From an uncultured Prevotellaceae bacterium (GTDB lineage Bacteria; Bacteroidota; Bacteroidia; Bacteroidales; Bacteroidaceae): a DNA stretch of 64,000 nucleotides. Positions 35,096-42,776 of the stretch are shown piece by piece (within the stretch, counting starts at the first letter, position 1; every line of letters starts with the position of its first letter). The notes under the pieces are model-generated. The model saw only the letters and a program-made list of their open reading frames with translations. It had not been told where the DNA came from and did not search any database. The stretch covers positions 1-64,000 of the forward strand of contig CAMWQU010000003.1 in the NCBI GenBank assembly GCA_947176535.1. The letters are read 5' to 3'. The translations under genes were made by a program, and so were the position numbers.

Positions 35096-37774
35096 TCAGT
35101 GCTTCACCACTTTCTGCCCGGCCCGGATGTAGAGACCACGCGACGGCGTGCCCGAAATGCGGCGGCCGGAGAGGTCGAACAAGGGAGCCTTGTCGGCTGC
35201 AACCGTCTGCTCACCACCGACATATATTCCGTCCGGAATCTCCTCCACGGGGCCGAGGTAGAACAACTGGAAGTTGTCGAAACAAGTCCACCCGCTCGTG
35301 CTGCTTGTCTTCTCCGTCTTCCTCACGCCCAGCGTCAGTACCTCCTGTTCCACTTCTGCTTCCACGGTATTCCGGTAATATCCGGCGTTGAAGAAGTACG
35401 TGGCATCGGCCATGCCGTTGGGCACATAATACCCGTCGGCATCCCGGGTCACGGAGAGGGGCGAGGTGCACTGAGGCTCATACATCGACCGCAGAGGCAC
35501 GGACTGCTCCTCGCCCTCTTTCGGGGAAGCAAAGAGGGCGGCATGCAGCGTGCCGGGATTATTTTGGTCGAGGTCTCCGTCGCGATAGAATCCCTGGCAG
35601 GTGATGCGGTACAGGCCGGCAGGCAGTCCCGTCAAGGTCTGCCGCACCTCCCACGTGCTCTCATAGTTCCCGCCGGTGAACGACCGATTATAGACCTCGG
35701 CCACGGGATTTCCGTGGGACAAGTCCACCGCGCCGTCGCCAAACGAACAGGTCATCTGCCGGGCATCGTCGGTAACCGTGCATTCCCAGGCTCCGCCTTT
35801 GGCTGCGGGCTGTCCCTGAATGTCGTTCCGGTCAAAGTTGGCACCCCGAATCAGGAACGTACAGTCATAGGGATTCTCCGACGTGGCCGAAAGCATCTCC
35901 TGCCTCAGGTCTTCCGCAGTCACGATTTCCCACAGTTGTCCGTTGTCATTGGCATTCGAAGCCGCAGTCCCCACAGTGTGCGTGTTGGGGCCGTAAGCGT
36001 CATAAGCACCGGCGCACAGGGCATTTCCGTCGGTCACAATCATATAGGCATCACCATTTTCCGTCAGCGTCCACTTAAACACCGTCTGATCCATATAAGG
36101 GTCGGTACCGTTCAGGTAGCCGCCTCCGATACCCGTCTGTATGACATACTTGTCGCCCACGGGCAGAATGTCCACGGGAGTGCCGTAGAAGCCCAGTGTG
36201 GCGTGCGTGCCCCACCATCCGCCGGTCTTCAGGAAGCCGCGCGTGGCCACGTTACGCAGGTACACCTGCTTCCATCCGCCCTCGTCCGGGGTCTCGTCGT
36301 CGCCTTGGTTGGGGTCGTAATCACGATAGGTGAAGAGTACCGCACAGGGCCAGTGGTCGGCCAGCGGTTCGCCGGCATCGTCCACAAACGAAAGGTCTTG
36401 CGTATAGGTCTCGGCCTCGATGCGGATGTCGGACTCCGTATTGTTGATATAGAACAACTTGTCCACCACTTCACCCTGACGGTAACCGAAATCCGAAGCC
36501 ATGATGGCACTGCTCCCGTAGGCGGGGTACAGGCCCTCGCGACCGAAGTCTATCCACGGGTCGCGACAGGTGAAACGGGGATCGTCGTTCAGGGCGTCGA
36601 TGAACAGCTCTTTCAGCCGGTCGCGGGTATAGCGGCAGTTGGTGTCGCCCATGACAATGATGGGCCGTCCGTTATGGGTATTCTTGATGTAGCTCACCAA
36701 CTGGTTCAACTGACTTTCGCGAGCCGCAAGGTCACCTTCCGTGATTTCGGCGTCCATGTGATGGATGTAGACGTCCACCTGCGACTTTCCGTCGGGCAAG
36801 GTCACGCAATAGTAGCGGAAACCTTTGTTTATCAGTCCGTCCGCTCCGTTATCGGTATAACCATTGTGGGCCGTCCACGATGTCCACGACTCACCCGTGA
36901 CGCCGATGCCGTCCGTCCGCCAGAAGAGGTTCAGACCGTCCGTATCGAAGAGCGTCTTTTTGGCCAAATAGCTCATGTAAGTGGAGGCTGTCACCGTGAT
37001 GCCTCCGCGGTGCGTGCCTGCCGAGTACACTCCGTCAATCTGCGCCCGTATCTCGTTGTCGTAGTTGAAGTCCTCGCTCACGCCGATGAAGTCGTACCCC
37101 ATGCCCACCAGCTTCTGTCCGATGGCCGTGGCTCCGGCGGCTTCCTTGCCGTCGGGGTTCAGTTTCAGTTCGTAGAAACCGGCTATCTTGATGCTGCGCG
37201 GCATACCGTCCACATTCATGGCCACGGCGGTGAAGGTTTTCTGACTCAGCTTCCCGGCGTACTCCTCCTCGTCGATGAAGCGCCACAGAGCCTTATCGGC
37301 ATTGAAGCCCACCGTCTGACGGCCCACGGTACAGGCCGTTCCGGCATCGAACATCAGATACGACGAAACACTGGCATACACGAAACAGCCCTCGTCCGAG
37401 GCCGACACGAAGAATTTGGTCGGCGTGCGCGAATCGCTGTTCGCATAGGGGATGCCGTCGGCGATGGAGACATAGTTGTCCGCGTCGCTCTGCCAGCCGC
37501 CGGCCTCCGCGCTGTAATGGGTGTTGATGTTGTAACCCGCCCCCGTCTTTTCGAGGGTGCACTTCAGCACACGGCTGTCGCCGAAGGGGGCCAGCGACAA
37601 CTGCGTCCCTTCCGCATTTCCGTAACTCAGGAACTTGCCCTGATAGACATTGTAGAGGTAATATGCCTTTCCCTCCACCGGCTTCCCCGCACCCTTGAAG
37701 GCGGCATGCAGCGTTGTCGTTCCCAACAGGCCGGCAATCAGGATAAGAAGTCTCAGAATCTGTGTCTTTTTCAT
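35096..37774 (-). CDS. Secreted endonuclease/exonuclease/phosphatase-fold protein
   Basis: An 892-residue exported protein (signal peptide ending TTTLHA). After a beta-trefoil-like N-terminal part (KAYYLYNVYQGKFLSYGN, a ricin-like repeat), residues ~185-480 form an EEP nuclease/sphingomyelinase fold: AMNVDG, GVSEDF, IHHMDAEI, VMGDTNCRY and the terminal DHWP. The C-terminal half has another trefoil-like unit (VYLRNVATRGFLKTGG) and a jelly-roll, then the tail DLSGRRISG...GLYIRAGQKVV, shared with other secreted proteins here. Target (DNA, lipid or inositol phosphate) cannot be chosen from sequence. It stands alone between the mre operon and the restriction island. Confidence 0.8.
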   Translation of the reverse strand: MKKTQILRLLILIAGLLGTTTLHAAFKGAGKPVEGKAYYLYNVYQGKFLSYGNAEGTQLSLAPFGDSRVLKCTLEKTGAGYNINTHYSAEAGGWQSDADNYVSIADGIPYANSDSRTPTKFFVSASDEGCFVYASVSSYLMFDAGTACTVGRQTVGFNADKALWRFIDEEEYAGKLSQKTFTAVAMNVDGMPRSIKIAGFYELKLNPDGKEAAGATAIGQKLVGMGYDFIGVSEDFNYDNEIRAQIDGVYSAGTHRGGITVTASTYMSYLAKKTLFDTDGLNLFWRTDGIGVTGESWTSWTAHNGYTDNGADGLINKGFRYYCVTLPDGKSQVDVYIHHMDAEITEGDLAARESQLNQLVSYIKNTHNGRPIIVMGDTNCRYTRDRLKELFIDALNDDPRFTCRDPWIDFGREGLYPAYGSSAIMASDFGYRQGEVVDKLFYINNTESDIRIEAETYTQDLSFVDDAGEPLADHWPCAVLFTYRDYDPNQGDDETPDEGGWKQVYLRNVATRGFLKTGGWWGTHATLGFYGTPVDILPVGDKYVIQTGIGGGYLNGTDPYMDQTVFKWTLTENGDAYMIVTDGNALCAGAYDAYGPNTHTVGTAASNANDNGQLWEIVTAEDLRQEMLSATSENPYDCTFLIRGANFDRNDIQGQPAAKGGAWECTVTDDARQMTCSFGDGAVDLSHGNPVAEVYNRSFTGGNYESTWEVRQTLTGLPAGLYRITCQGFYRDGDLDQNNPGTLHAALFASPKEGEEQSVPLRSMYEPQCTSPLSVTRDADGYYVPNGMADATYFFNAGYYRNTVEAEVEQEVLTLGVRKTEKTSSTSGWTCFDNFQLFYLGPVEEIPDGIYVGGEQTVAADKAPLFDLSGRRISGTPSRGLYIRAGQKVVKH

Positions 37775-38289
37775 CGTTATATCGTTTTATTGTTTTCGGG
37801 CGTAAAATTACGAATTTTATCCCAATCCTCCAAAACGGGAACGGGAAAAAGAGAGGCGTTTTCTCAACGTTTTCAGCAGACATCAAGCAGATTATGCGCT
37901 CATGTGCCAGTGAGGACACTAGTCAGCAAAAGGCGGTCGGCAGGTAGCTCATCGGTTATGCCGAAAGCTGACTCCGTCTTGCTTCCGAAAAACTCAAACA
38001 CGCTCACAGTGAAGTCGATGATATTACTGCAGGCACTTACGACTAAAAAAATGCAGAAATTCTCACAAGGGATACTGCGGTAAGACAGATGTTACGGTTT
38101 ATCTTTTGTTAATCACCAATACCTTTTTACGGTTTAAGGCATACACTTAAACGATATATTATACTTAGTGTAGTATTTAAGAAATAGCGGTAACGAGTTG
38201 GTGACCATGCTATTTTCAGTGATTTCCGATTCTATACTTCAAATACTCTTTCTAAATGCAATCATACAAAATAGACTTGAAATTCAAGC
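37775..38289. other. 515-bp gap: weak promoter, unassigned sequence, operon end
   Basis: A -7-like TAATTTTA (37803-37810, minus strand) could serve the secreted EEP gene. From 37860 to 38100 an open frame on the plus strand has no recognisable protein and is probably a relic. From 38100 onward base composition falls sharply in GC, marking the edge of the restriction island. It ends in the hairpin at 38261-38303. Confidence 0.45.
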
Positions 38290-38303
38290 CTATTTTGTAT
38301 GAT
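38261..38303 (-). terminator. Long hairpin at the end of the restriction operon
   Basis: A 19-bp stem with a single G-T pair: ATCATACAAAATAG... (38261-38279) with its complement (38285-38303) and a 5-nt loop. The stop codon of the GHKL-nuclease gene and its last four codons are inside the right arm. No long T-run follows. Confidence 0.7.
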
Positions 38304-40137
38304 TTGTTTTAAATCGTTCTCGTAAGATTTTCAAGAATGTTGAATTTCTTGAGTCTGCATCTTCTATCATCGCTCTAAAATCAAGAATATATGCGTTTTG
38401 TATTACACTCTGCTGCTTATTTAAGTCCAAATATACGGTTTTAGAACGAAAATATATTTCTCCATTAGAAAATAAAGGAGAAAATTCATTATTCACAAGA
38501 TGCATCCTATATTTGTCGTCAAAATCTACAATACCATAGAACCACATTCGTTGAATTCGGTTACCATAATATTCGGCCAAACGCTGAGTCCTTGTATCTA
38601 ATTGGAACTCTACTATCGAATTTTGCTCCGCACTTATACCCAGTCGCTTAAGTTCAACTACCACGACATCAACTTTTGTATTTTCAATTTGCGGATTTTC
38701 TGAGAAAAACAATGTTATATCAGGCCTATCATCATCATTATCTTTAACTTCTCCTTGTGTAATTACAGCTATTACTTTAGACATCTCAGCTTCACTCAAC
38801 ACCATATAATAGCTCATAAACTTGTCGTCAAAAATCCATACATTATTATTGTACAAGTCAGTAATGACATTTTCATTCTTGAACTCGGAAAATTTTGGAG
38901 CTATTAAATTATGGATATCTGCTTCTTTATTTTTAGTATTTAATGCTTGCATCCTCTTTATGACATTTTGTCTAAAAAGGATATATTCAGCTAAGGAACG
39001 TGCGGATAAATCAAGCGATTTCTCAAATTGCTCGTCATTTAATTCTGTTGCACCCAAGATTTCTTTCTGGTCTCTAAAAAATTTGTCTTGAGCTTTCTTT
39101 AATACATCGGATTGCGAAGAGTATCCAATATCATTATTCTCAAAATAACCGTTTAAATGAGGATATGTTTCATTAAGATATTTTTCTTTACTTTTATTAT
39201 TTTTCTCAATCTGAGGAAATTGTTCTTTTATAACCTCAGCAATAGCATTACGAAATATGAGTTTAACAGAACTTAAATCTGAATCAGGTATAGATAAGTT
39301 TATTCGAGCACCATCTACACTTCCTTGAAAGGATTCAGACATAAGTAAAAATATCATCTCATAACCCGATGGCAAATTTTCTCCTGCAATAATATCTATC
39401 TTATGACTCCGTTCATCTATAGCTAATGCAGTAATCACATTACTGTCTTTTGGAGCAACTTCTCTTACTTTATAATACAATTCAATTTTGTTAAAAAGGT
39501 CTGTTTGAGTGTCTAACACCTTTATTTGAAAATTCGGCAATTCTTCTGTTTTAATTGTATCTTCAACTAAAGAACCTCCAATGATAGCTTTGATGCAAAC
39601 ATTTACTTGTCTACCTGCAAGTTTTGCTTTATAGAACTTCATGTAAAAGTTTTCCAATAAAGCTTTCTTTATATAGTGTGGATTTATATAATCATTTTTA
39701 CCAAGTCTTTCTCCTGTGAAACCGCACATTCTGAAAATTGATCCATTGAGTGTTGGTTCAATTTCAGTTATGGTACATTCTTTATCAAATGCTTCATTAA
39801 ATTCAAAGACTCTTTGTTTTGAATTATCAAAAACACTTTTAACCAAAACTTTATCAAAATAGCATAAATAGACCAAACGTCCTAAACCTTTATGGCTTTG
39901 TTCCTCAACATCAAACAATTTTGAGAATTTTCTGAATCTTTCATCATTGAAACCAACACCATTATCTGAAAGTGTAACTACAAGATTTTGTAATTCACCA
40001 TAATTACTCAATGATATATTAATATTAAATTCGGTAGCATTCGCATCTAAAGCATTTGCAAATGCTTCGAAATAAATCATCTCAAATGATGATTTAGAGA
40101 AAAACATCTTCAATGCTTGTTTGATATTAACTTCCAT
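38290..40137 (-). CDS. GHKL ATPase fused to a PD-(D/E)XK-like nuclease
   Basis: A 615-residue protein in a restriction operon. N-terminal GHKL (Hsp90/MutL/MORC) ATPase: N-box FEAFANALDA with Glu24, Asn28 and Asp31; G1 box SDNGVGF with Asp58; G2 box KGLGRL at 83-88. A transducer-like region follows, then an alpha-helical part (about 300-440). The C-terminal part has RPDITLFF (Pro472-Asp473) and VVVVELKR (Glu495-Lys497), followed by QLDTRTQRLAEYY: the spacing and hydrophobic strands fit a PD-(D/E)XK nuclease core. Prokaryotic MORC/MutL-like GHKL proteins near restriction genes are known; this fused form is not one I can name. It starts 11 bp after the presumed endonuclease gene. AT-rich codon use suggests transfer. 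The fold calls are by eye. Confidence 0.72.
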   Translation of the reverse strand: MEVNIKQALKMFFSKSSFEMIYFEAFANALDANATEFNINISLSNYGELQNLVVTLSDNGVGFNDERFRKFSKLFDVEEQSHKGLGRLVYLCYFDKVLVKSVFDNSKQRVFEFNEAFDKECTITEIEPTLNGSIFRMCGFTGERLGKNDYINPHYIKKALLENFYMKFYKAKLAGRQVNVCIKAIIGGSLVEDTIKTEELPNFQIKVLDTQTDLFNKIELYYKVREVAPKDSNVITALAIDERSHKIDIIAGENLPSGYEMIFLLMSESFQGSVDGARINLSIPDSDLSSVKLIFRNAIAEVIKEQFPQIEKNNKSKEKYLNETYPHLNGYFENNDIGYSSQSDVLKKAQDKFFRDQKEILGATELNDEQFEKSLDLSARSLAEYILFRQNVIKRMQALNTKNKEADIHNLIAPKFSEFKNENVITDLYNNNVWIFDDKFMSYYMVLSEAEMSKVIAVITQGEVKDNDDDRPDITLFFSENPQIENTKVDVVVVELKRLGISAEQNSIVEFQLDTRTQRLAEYYGNRIQRMWFYGIVDFDDKYRMHLVNNEFSPLFSNGEIYFRSKTVYLDLNKQQSVIQNAYILDFRAMIEDADSRNSTFLKILRERFKTNHTK

Positions 40138-40148
40138 ATATATTATTT

Positions 40149-41258
40149 TTATAGTTCATCCTCATAGTTAAACTCAATTCTACTTTGAAGTATTATCTCT
40201 TTGAGTACATTCGAAATTAGCCCCGCATCTTCTATTTCTTGAAAATGATGTAGCAATGTTGGGATATTTATAATTTCCTCTATGCATTCCATATACTTAC
40301 GAACGACATCTTCTACAACATAAATTTTGGACGCATCTTTATACAACTTATCTTTCAAAATATCCACATTATCAAGCGATTTAATTACGAAAGTTATCGG
40401 ATACTTTTCTATTTTCTCTATATCAAGAAAATACTTTTTGAAATCTAATGTTTCTGTGACTTGGAAGAATCTTCCTAAAGGTCTCATCACAAAATCAATA
40501 CCTCCATCATTCGCATTTGTTCTCCCCGTCTTGTAAAGTTCTAAAGTTTCTTCATTCAAATTTTCCAAAGAATACCCCCATATAATAGTCTGCTCTTTAT
40601 AATAATATTTGAGAATAGCATAACTGACTATCTCAAATAATCTAGCGTCAACATTTGGAGCAAGTAATCCTACTATAAATTCATGGATATTTACACTATT
40701 GTTATCTTCAATAGCTTGCAGAGCTTCACATTGTTTGATGAAACGCAGAAACGAATCTTTCTTAATTTTCACATATTCATCTATGATTGTAATAATAGCT
40801 TTAGCCACGTTGTATTGGACTCCATTGATATCAACAATCAATAAATTCTCATTTATCCAATAACGGTTGGTTGACAAATCCCTCAAAATAGGAATTATGT
40901 CTGATGTTGGGAAGAACTTTTGGAATTCCGCATTCATTCGATTATTTAATGCGTGATTTTGCAATTTACTTCCGAATGGAAGTTCGCGTTGCCTCTGAAA
41001 TAAACGAGAAAATTGCGCTCCTTCATAATTTCTATATTTGGAATTTGTATCAAAATCATGTGATATATAATCCTCAATTATAACATATATCGCATAAAGA
41101 TTGGCAAAGCTAGAACGAGATTTAGAACCTTTATTTGCAGATTTCGTTTTTTCATTGATGTATTGAATTAAAAGACTCTTTGCATAAATCTCTATCCCAT
41201 TCTCCCCATACATACAGAATAAAATGTCTTTAATGATAGGTGTGAAGCTATGTTCCAT
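40149..41258 (-). CDS. Putative type II restriction endonuclease
   Basis: A 369-residue soluble protein between a DNA methyltransferase (4 bp upstream) and the GHKL-nuclease (11 bp downstream). The segment NANDGGIDFVMRPLGRFFQV (residues ~248-267) has Asp255 followed ten residues later by Gln266-Val-Thr-Glu, resembling a degenerate PD-(D/E)XK active site of the D...(E/Q)x(K/T) kind. The N-terminal half is helical and would hold recognition. By position it should cut the site protected by the neighbouring methyltransferase, predicted to be ATGCAT. No signal peptide, no membrane helix. Low GC like its neighbours. Confidence 0.62.
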   Translation of the reverse strand: MEHSFTPIIKDILFCMYGENGIEIYAKSLLIQYINEKTKSANKGSKSRSSFANLYAIYVIIEDYISHDFDTNSKYRNYEGAQFSRLFQRQRELPFGSKLQNHALNNRMNAEFQKFFPTSDIIPILRDLSTNRYWINENLLIVDINGVQYNVAKAIITIIDEYVKIKKDSFLRFIKQCEALQAIEDNNSVNIHEFIVGLLAPNVDARLFEIVSYAILKYYYKEQTIIWGYSLENLNEETLELYKTGRTNANDGGIDFVMRPLGRFFQVTETLDFKKYFLDIEKIEKYPITFVIKSLDNVDILKDKLYKDASKIYVVEDVVRKYMECIEEIINIPTLLHHFQEIEDAGLISNVLKEIILQSRIEFNYEDEL

Positions 41259-41262
41259 AAAT

Positions 41263-42129
41263 TTAAAAAAACAATGATAGTTGCTGAATATCTGTAGATA
41301 CAGTTGGTTTATACACCTTTTGTAATGCTTCTAATGTCAATCCTTTGTATTCTGTCGCTAACCCCAATCGCCTAAGTCCAATTTTGATATACTCTTCTTG
41401 TAACTCAATACCAATCGATTTCCGTCCTAAAGTTTTTGCTACATAAGAAGTTGTAAATGTTCCGGAAAACGGGTCTAATACTACATCTCCAACTTTGGAA
41501 CTTGCTTTTATAATTCTTTCAAGTAACGCTATTGGCTTTTGAGTCGGGTGATTCTCATATTCTTCCATTCTATACCTGACTCGTGCGAAGTCCCAAACAT
41601 TGCCCGGGACTTTTTCTGTATTGTATGGCTGTGGCGGATTCTTTCTATAATCTATCAATTTGCGTTTTGCACCAGTCTTTGCTTCAACCTTTATATCATT
41701 AGCATTAAATGTATAGTTCTTTTTATCTTTCACGCAAAAAAGAATTGGCTCATACATAGAGCCAAAATAACGTTTGGCTTGTACCCCTGAACTATCATAA
41801 GACCATACAAGACGAGATAAAATTGTTAGTTTTTCACGTAGAAAAATATCAAAATATGGCATAAATTGCGTTGATGTCATTACATAAAAAGCTCCCGTTG
41901 GCTTCAATTTCTTGATACATAAATTTAGCCATTCGTAGCACCATTCCAAATAAGCATTACCAGTTTCCCATTTGTCTTTACAACCTGCGAAATTTTTCCC
42001 GATATTATAAGGCGGATCTGCAAATATTAAATCTACTGATTCATCCGCAACTTCATTATTCAAAGCTATAATAGCATCTGAATGAATTATCTTATGTTCG
42101 ATATTTCCTAAAACCTCAATATCATCCAT
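41263..42129 (-). CDS. YhdJ-like DNA adenine-N6 methyltransferase
   Basis: A 288-residue beta-class N6-adenine methyltransferase: motif IV FADPPYNIGKNF (Asp38-Tyr41) comes before motif I LDPFSGTFTTSYVAKTLGRK (about 217-236), then IGIELQEEYIKIGLRRL. Long stretches such as WSYDSSGVQAK, YGSMYEPIL-like and DYRKNPPQPYN, PGNVWDF, YENHPTQKP match E. coli YhdJ as I remember it, which methylates ATGCAT; so the same site is predicted. First gene of the restriction operon. It is preceded by a broken XRE regulator. It protects host DNA from the adjacent endonuclease and perhaps from the fused nuclease. Confidence 0.9.
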   Translation of the reverse strand: MDDIEVLGNIEHKIIHSDAIIALNNEVADESVDLIFADPPYNIGKNFAGCKDKWETGNAYLEWCYEWLNLCIKKLKPTGAFYVMTSTQFMPYFDIFLREKLTILSRLVWSYDSSGVQAKRYFGSMYEPILFCVKDKKNYTFNANDIKVEAKTGAKRKLIDYRKNPPQPYNTEKVPGNVWDFARVRYRMEEYENHPTQKPIALLERIIKASSKVGDVVLDPFSGTFTTSYVAKTLGRKSIGIELQEEYIKIGLRRLGLATEYKGLTLEALQKVYKPTVSTDIQQLSLFF

Positions 42130-42132
42130 ATC

Positions 42133-42400
42133 TTTACAATATTTTGTGCCATCTTCAATATTTGTGTAGCATTATTTTCATCCTTGATCAATTCAGCAAA
42201 TTTCATCTGCAAGCCATAAGATCATAAGTCACTCTTTCTCTGTCTTTAATACCTGATAATTATTCTCTCTTGACTTTTCTTTCACCTTTCTTTATTTCGC
42301 AATGTGTAGCGGTGTCAATATCCAACGCCACAGCTAACTGTTTCTGTGGTATCTGATTTTGAATACGAAGTTTTTATGTGTTCCGGAAAACATTTATTTA
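42133..42400 (-). pseudogene. Frameshifted XRE-type controller gene of the restriction operon
   Basis: No open frame covers it, but translated on the minus strand from about 42371 to 42263 it reads LRIQNQIPQKQLAVALDIDT then ATHCEIKKGERKVKRE, a clear XRE helix-turn-helix, ending at a TAA (42260-42262). In a second frame nearer the methyltransferase (about 42210-42133) the tail AELIKDENNATQILKMAQN resembles the C-terminus of the same small regulators, and LWLADE lies in the first frame between them. At least two frameshifts or stops are needed, so it is dead. It probably once controlled the methyltransferase operon. Confidence 0.7.
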
Positions 42401-42776
42401 CTCTTTTATGCCTTGACACTATTTGGCAAATATAGTACTTTTATTTGATTTATGTCTTATGTTCGTTTATCTTTTTTATTGGATTCTTCACATCTCCTAC
42501 ATTTCCAGCTCGATTTTCACCCCGGTCGCGGGAAGACTAAGGCGAATCGTGCAGAGGACTATATTATTCAAAGGCGACCGGTTAATTATTCGCTCACCTT
42601 TGAATAATTAACCGCTCACGACCGAATAATCCCATCCACGGCGGGACTGTCGCCCATGAAAACAATCTCCGGGAGCGGAAGAAAGGCGCACGCCGGCCAA
42701 ATAAACCGGGCTTCATGGCGGATATGTCGGGATTTTGTTGTAACTTCGCGCCGGATTTTTTATTTTTTATATAAGT
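42401..42776. other. Boundary of the restriction island: AT-rich to GC-rich switch and palindrome copy 3
   Basis: AT-rich unassigned DNA to about 42500, then a return to genome-like composition, the 66-bp element at 42564-42629 and a short leader to the helicase start. TAACTTCG (42741-42748) is a near match to a -7 box for the helicase gene. Confidence 0.5.
42564..42629 (+). repeat. 66-bp palindromic element, copy 3
   Basis: Same loop and inner stem as the others. Left arm TTATTCAAAGGCGACC, right arm CGCTCACGACCGAATAA, so the outer arms do not pair, while the left arm matches the loop-side segment TCACCTTTGAATAA. It lies between divergent genes. Flanked by GGACTATA on the left. Confidence 0.93.

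Noticed and set aside
35015-38083. A 1022-codon plus-strand frame opposite the secreted EEP gene
   Set aside because: No signal or domain; the minus strand has a signal peptide, nuclease motifs and a sorting-like tail.
37862-38083. Transposase remnant after the EEP gene
   Set aside because: No frame gave recognisable transposase motifs and no terminal inverted repeats were found.
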